Of a stretch of 36,806 nt of DNA, positions 33,683 through 36,806 are shown piece by piece. Origin of the DNA: Streptomyces sp. LUP30 (GTDB taxonomy: Bacteria; Actinomycetota; Actinomycetes; Streptomycetales; Streptomycetaceae); the NCBI RefSeq assembly GCF_001746365.1, contig NZ_MJAJ01000030.1, forward strand, positions 1 to 36,806, written 5' to 3'. The notes beneath the pieces were generated by a model. It was not told the origin of the DNA. It did not search any database and saw nothing but the letters and a program-made list of their open reading frames with translations. Position 1 is the first letter of the stretch, and the number at the start of each line of letters is the position of its first letter. The translations under genes were made by a program, and so were the position numbers.

Positions 33683-35851
33683 TCACGGGCTCGTCAGGAT
33701 GACCAGTTGCCGGGTGGCTCGGGTCATCGCGACGTAGTGGTCGACCGCTCCCTGGACGCCCTCGCCGTACTTGTCCGGGTCGACGAGGACGACGAGGTCG
33801 AACTCGAGTCCCTTCGACAGCTCGGGGGTCAGTGAGCGGACGCGGGGCGTGGCGCGGAACGTGGGATCGCCGATCACGCAGGCGGTCCCTTCCGCGTGGT
33901 CGGCGAGCCACGCGTCGAGGACCGAGTGCAGCTGTGCGACGGATCCGTGCACGACGGGGGCGCCGCCGCTGCGGATCGAGGTCGGCACGTTGGCGTCCGG
34001 GAGCACGGCCCGGATCACCGGCTCGGCCTCGGTCATGATCTCTTGCGGCGTGCGGTAGTTGATGCTCAGGGACGCCTGGGCGATCCGGTCGAACCCGACC
34101 CGGCCCAGCCGTTCCCGCCACGACTCGGTGAAGCCGTGCCGGGCCTGGGCGCGGTCGCCGACGATGGTGAAGCTGCGCGAGGGACAGCGCAGCAGCAGCA
34201 TCTGCCACTCCGCGTCGGTCAGTTCCTGCGCCTCGTCGACGACGATGTGCGCGAACGGGCCGGCCAGCAGATCGGGGTCGACGACCGGGAGCTCGGCGTT
34301 GTCGACCAGGCTGACCTTGGCGTCCTCGCCGCGCAGCATCGTCACCAGGCCCTCGCCGTCGTCGCCGTCGGCGCCGGAGTCGGCCACGGCGCGGATCAGG
34401 TTGTCCACGACGTGGTCCATGCGCTCGCGCTGGGCGGCGAGGACGGCCTTGTGCCGGCGGGTGCGCCTGGCCGCCTCCGGGTCGCCGACGCGCTGCCGCG
34501 CCGCGTCCAGGAACGGCAGGTCGGACACCGTCCAGGCCTGGGCCTGCGAGCGCTGCAGCCGCGTCACCTCGTCCGGCTTCAGCCAGGGGGCGCACATCCG
34601 CAGATAGGCGGGCACCGTCCACAGGTCTCCGACGAGGTCGGTCGCTTCGAGCAGCGGCCAGGCGCGGTTGAAGGCCGTCGCAAGCTCCCTGTTCTGCAGC
34701 AGTGACTTGCGCAGCAGCGCGGGCGGGGCGTCGCCCTCGTGCTTGTCCATCAGGATCGTGAGCAGCTCCTCCCAGACCTGTTCCCGCGCCTCGTTGTGCG
34801 GCGTGCCCGGGTCCGGCGCGTCGAACGCGACGGCCCAGTCGTCGGCGCTCAGCCGCACGTCGGACCAGTGGGTGGTGACGGTCATCCCCTCGGAGGGCGG
34901 CTCCTCGTAGAACGCCACGGCCTTCTCGATCGCCTCGACCAGATCCGCGGACGACTTCAGGCGGGCCGTCTCCGGGTCGGCTTCGGCCTGCGCCTCGGCG
35001 CCCTCGGGGACGAGGTCCCGCAGGGTGCACGTCTGCACCCCCTCCTCGCCGAGGCTGGGCAGCACGTCGGCGACATAGGCCAGATAGGGCCGGTGCGGGC
35101 CGACGAAGAGGACGCCTCCCCGGCGGTGGCCCAGACGGGGGTCGGAGTACAGGAGGTAGGCGGAACGGTGCAGCGCGACGACGGTCTTGCCCGTGCCCGG
35201 TCCTCCGTCGACCACCAGGGCTCCGCGGGAGCTCGCCCGGATGACGGCGTCCTGGTCGGCCTGGATGGTGCCGAGCACGTCCCGCATCCGGGCCGAGCGG
35301 TTGCCGCCCAGGCTGGCGATGAACGCGGACTGGTCGTCGAGCGCCGCATGCCCGGCGAACCCGTCGGCCGTGAACACCTCGTCCCAGTAGTCGCTGATCC
35401 GCCCACGGGTCCAGCGGTACCGGCGGCGGCTGGCGAGGCCCATCGGGTTGGCGTGGGTGGCTCCGAAGAACGGTTCGGCCGCGGGTGAGCGCCAGTCGAG
35501 CAGCAGCCGCCGCCCCGTGCTGTCGGTGAGTCCGAGCCGTCCGACGTACACGGGTTCGCCGTCGTCGGCCCCGACCATGTGCCCGAGGCACAGGTCCAGT
35601 CCGAAGCGGCGCAGTGCGCGCAGACGAGCGGTCAGCCGGTGGATCTCCGTGTCGCGGTCCATCGCCCCCCGGCCGAGTCCGCCGGGCGCCCTGCGCTCGG
35701 CGTCGAGGCGGTCGGACACCTCGGCGATCGCCTGCTCCAAAGACTCCGCGACGGCCGCGAAGTGCCGCTCGTCGCCGGCGATCAGCTTCGGGTCGGCCTT
35801 GTGGGACAGGCGCTCGGGAAGGTCGAAGGCCCCGGTGGTCAGGGGGGTCAC
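33683..35851 (-). CDS. helR: HelR-type (HelD family) RNA polymerase-associated helicase-like ATPase
   Basis: UvrD/Rep-like ATPase that removes stalled RNA polymerase from DNA. Family members called HelR displace rifamycins and give tolerance. It has 722 residues from the chosen start. The N-terminal coiled-coil region includes HFAAVAESLEQAIAEVSDRL. Walker A GGPGTGKTVVALHRSA is near residue 216, Walker B HIVVDEAQELTDAEW, then GDRAQARHGFTESW, NYRTPQEIM and the final motif VAMTRATRQLVIL. GTG 35851 is chosen because GGAG lies 8-9 bases upstream and TTGAFDLPERLS then starts the protein. An in-frame GTG at 35938 adds 29 basic residues but has no ribosome-binding site. The rifamycin-associated element upstream supports the HelR identity. 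Confidence 0.9.
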   Translation of the reverse strand: MTPLTTGAFDLPERLSHKADPKLIAGDERHFAAVAESLEQAIAEVSDRLDAERRAPGGLGRGAMDRDTEIHRLTARLRALRRFGLDLCLGHMVGADDGEPVYVGRLGLTDSTGRRLLLDWRSPAAEPFFGATHANPMGLASRRRYRWTRGRISDYWDEVFTADGFAGHAALDDQSAFIASLGGNRSARMRDVLGTIQADQDAVIRASSRGALVVDGGPGTGKTVVALHRSAYLLYSDPRLGHRRGGVLFVGPHRPYLAYVADVLPSLGEEGVQTCTLRDLVPEGAEAQAEADPETARLKSSADLVEAIEKAVAFYEEPPSEGMTVTTHWSDVRLSADDWAVAFDAPDPGTPHNEAREQVWEELLTILMDKHEGDAPPALLRKSLLQNRELATAFNRAWPLLEATDLVGDLWTVPAYLRMCAPWLKPDEVTRLQRSQAQAWTVSDLPFLDAARQRVGDPEAARRTRRHKAVLAAQRERMDHVVDNLIRAVADSGADGDDGEGLVTMLRGEDAKVSLVDNAELPVVDPDLLAGPFAHIVVDEAQELTDAEWQMLLLRCPSRSFTIVGDRAQARHGFTESWRERLGRVGFDRIAQASLSINYRTPQEIMTEAEPVIRAVLPDANVPTSIRSGGAPVVHGSVAQLHSVLDAWLADHAEGTACVIGDPTFRATPRVRSLTPELSKGLEFDLVVLVDPDKYGEGVQGAVDHYVAMTRATRQLVILTSP

Positions 35852-36025
35852 GTCATCAGCTCCGATATGGGATCGCTTGCGACCGCGGTCGGTCCGTGCC
35901 GCCCGGGTACGCCTATTCTCGCGGTTCTCGTCGTTCACCTGCGGGGTGCCGGCCGGCAGGCGGGCGGCCGGTCCGTCCGCCGGCCGCCGTCCCGGGCCCA
36001 GATCGGAGATTCTGCGTCATACCGG

Positions 36026-36057
36026 GGGCCTTGCCGCAAGCCCCCCGGTGCGCTATA
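36026..36057 (-). promoter_or_regulatory. Rifamycin-associated element (RAE) and -10 box upstream of helR
   Basis: On the minus strand 36044-36026 reads GGGGCTTGCGGCAAGGCCC, the 19-base inverted repeat known as the RAE, found before rifamycin-induced genes such as rph and helR. A -10-like TATAGC lies at 36057-36052, 7 bases before it, which would place the transcription start right at the RAE edge. The distance from the RAE to the helR start is 87 or 174 bases depending on the start codon. Induction by rifamycins is expected from the known role of this element. Confidence 0.85.
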
Positions 36058-36067
36058 CGTTGAAAGT

Positions 36068-36093
36068 GGCAAGGAGCGCGTGAGCTCCTTGCC
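36068..36093. terminator. Hairpin between dapA and helR
   Basis: GGCAAGGAGC / GCTCCTTGCC forms a perfect 10-bp stem with the loop GCGTGA. It lies 74 bases after the dapA stop and just upstream of the helR -10 box, so it can end the dapA message. On the plus strand it is followed by TTTGTCGTTT, a better tail for a transcript running the other way, though no plus-strand gene is visible there. Confidence 0.7.
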
Positions 36094-36167
36094 TTTGTCG
36101 TTTCTCCACCGCCGACACCGCCGACACCACCCCGCCGGTCCTTGCCCGGTGTCCGGCCGCCGCCCGG

Positions 36168-36806
36168 TCAGGCCACCAGCCGGTCGTAGGCCGCGCGCAG
36201 TCCGCCGACCGTCTCCCGGTCGGCGGGCCGCAACGGCGCGCGGACCGGGCCGGACGGCAGACCCAGGTCGCCCAGGAGGGCCTTGGCGGTGACGGCTCCG
36301 GGCAGGCCCGACGCCATCATCGCCTCCACCAGCTCGGTGGCCTCCTGCTGCCACCGGGCGGCTCCGGCGGTGTCCCGGGCGTCGAAGGCGTCCAGGACGG
36401 CCCGCAGACGGTCCGGGACCACGTTCGCGACCGTGCTGACGTAACCCGCCGCGCCGACCGCGTACAGGGCGAGATTGTGCTCGTCGCAGCCCGCGTAGTA
36501 GGCCAGCCCGGTGCGCGCGAGCACCTTCTGGACGCCGAGCAGGTCGTAGGAGCAGTCCTTCACCGCGACGATCCGGGGGTGCTCGGCGAGCCGGAGCATC
36601 GTGTCCGGCTCGATCCGGGTGCCGGTGCGGCCGGGAATGTCGTACAGCATCACCGGCAGCCCGGACGCGTCCGCGACCTCCCGGAAGTGGGCCTCGACGG
36701 CGTCCTGCGGGGGCCTGCTGTAGTACGGGGTGACCACGAGCACCCCGTCCGCCCCCGCCTTCTCGGCGGCCCGCGCGAGTTCGACGGTGTGGCGGGTGTC
36801 GGAGGT
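36168..36806 (-). CDS. dapA: 4-hydroxy-tetrahydrodipicolinate synthase family protein (5' end cut by window)
   Basis: Class I aldolase of the DapA/NanA family; DapA condenses pyruvate with aspartate semialdehyde in lysine and diaminopimelate synthesis. The 212 visible residues are the C-terminal two thirds, and the frame is open to the window edge. The visible part begins TSDTRHTVELARAAEKAGAD. Family residues are present: VLVVTPYYSRPPQ, the catalytic Tyr in VMLYDIPGRTGTRI with the substrate-binding Arg, and the Schiff-base Lys in RIVAVKDCSYDL, followed by YYAGCDEHNLALYAVGAAGYVS. The nearby dapD supports assignment to lysine synthesis, but other DapA-like aldolases exist in Streptomyces. Confidence 0.88.
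   Translation of the reverse strand, partial: TSDTRHTVELARAAEKAGADGVLVVTPYYSRPPQDAVEAHFREVADASGLPVMLYDIPGRTGTRIEPDTMLRLAEHPRIVAVKDCSYDLLGVQKVLARTGLAYYAGCDEHNLALYAVGAAGYVSTVANVVPDRLRAVLDAFDARDTAGAARWQQEATELVEAMMASGLPGAVTAKALLGDLGLPSGPVRAPLRPADRETVGGLRAAYDRLVA

Overview
This window is chromosomal DNA from a Streptomyces species or a very close relative. The support is a G+C content of roughly 70% or more, strong G/C bias at third codon positions (which opens many spurious long antisense frames), frequent GTG/TTG starts, 4-base start/stop overlaps, and a gene order I recognise from Streptomyces: tkt-tal-zwf-opcA-pgl divergent from ctaB, then ctaA, the sufR-B-D-Rieske-C-S-U-T operon, dapD, a HelR-type helicase and dapA. 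I see no rRNA, tRNA, CRISPR array, insertion sequence, integrase or phage gene. Both ends cut genes: an FtsX-like permease on the left and a DapA-family enzyme on the right.

Layout. (1) 1-2432 (minus): PadR regulator, ABC ATPase and FtsX-like permease in one operon, probably an exporter. (2) 2554-9281 (plus): a secreted-type solute-binding protein, then an operon for alpha-glucoside uptake and breakdown (GH13 alpha-glucosidase, lipoprotein binding protein, two permeases). It has no ATPase, as expected if the shared MsiK-type ATPase is encoded elsewhere. A 9-11 base motif, TACCTAACA(TG), occurs between padR and the first binding-protein gene and twice in front of the glucosidase gene. (3) 9363-16059 (minus): oxidative and non-oxidative pentose phosphate operon, separated from region 2 by a bidirectional hairpin. 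(4) 16420-20872: heme O synthase (ctaB) and heme A synthase (ctaA) flanking a small conserved protein, an amidohydrolase-like protein that lacks expected metal-ligand residues, and a nucleotidyltransferase. (5) 20954-23531 (minus): an ABC-2 exporter pair and an AAC(3)-family acetyltransferase. (6) 23715-30291 (plus): a complete SUF iron-sulfur assembly operon led by its Fe-S repressor gene, with a CAAC-N6-GTTG operator over the sufR start and an iron-box-like palindrome just upstream, closed by a 19-bp hairpin. (7) 30391-32339: a membrane-anchored AbfB-domain protein, then an SMR efflux gene and its TetR regulator with a perfect palindrome at the SMR start. (8) 32672-36806: dapD, a HelR-type RNA polymerase helicase preceded by a rifamycin-associated element, and partial dapA.

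Most genes are core metabolism that can be named with confidence. The points most worth a second look are the shared TACCTAACA operator linking padR to sugar genes, the large Ig/CnaB-like extracellular insertion in the first sugar permease, the HelR/RAE arrangement with the element at the predicted transcription start, the degenerate amidohydrolase, and several genes that look leaderless. I found no clear evidence of an entirely new multi-gene system.
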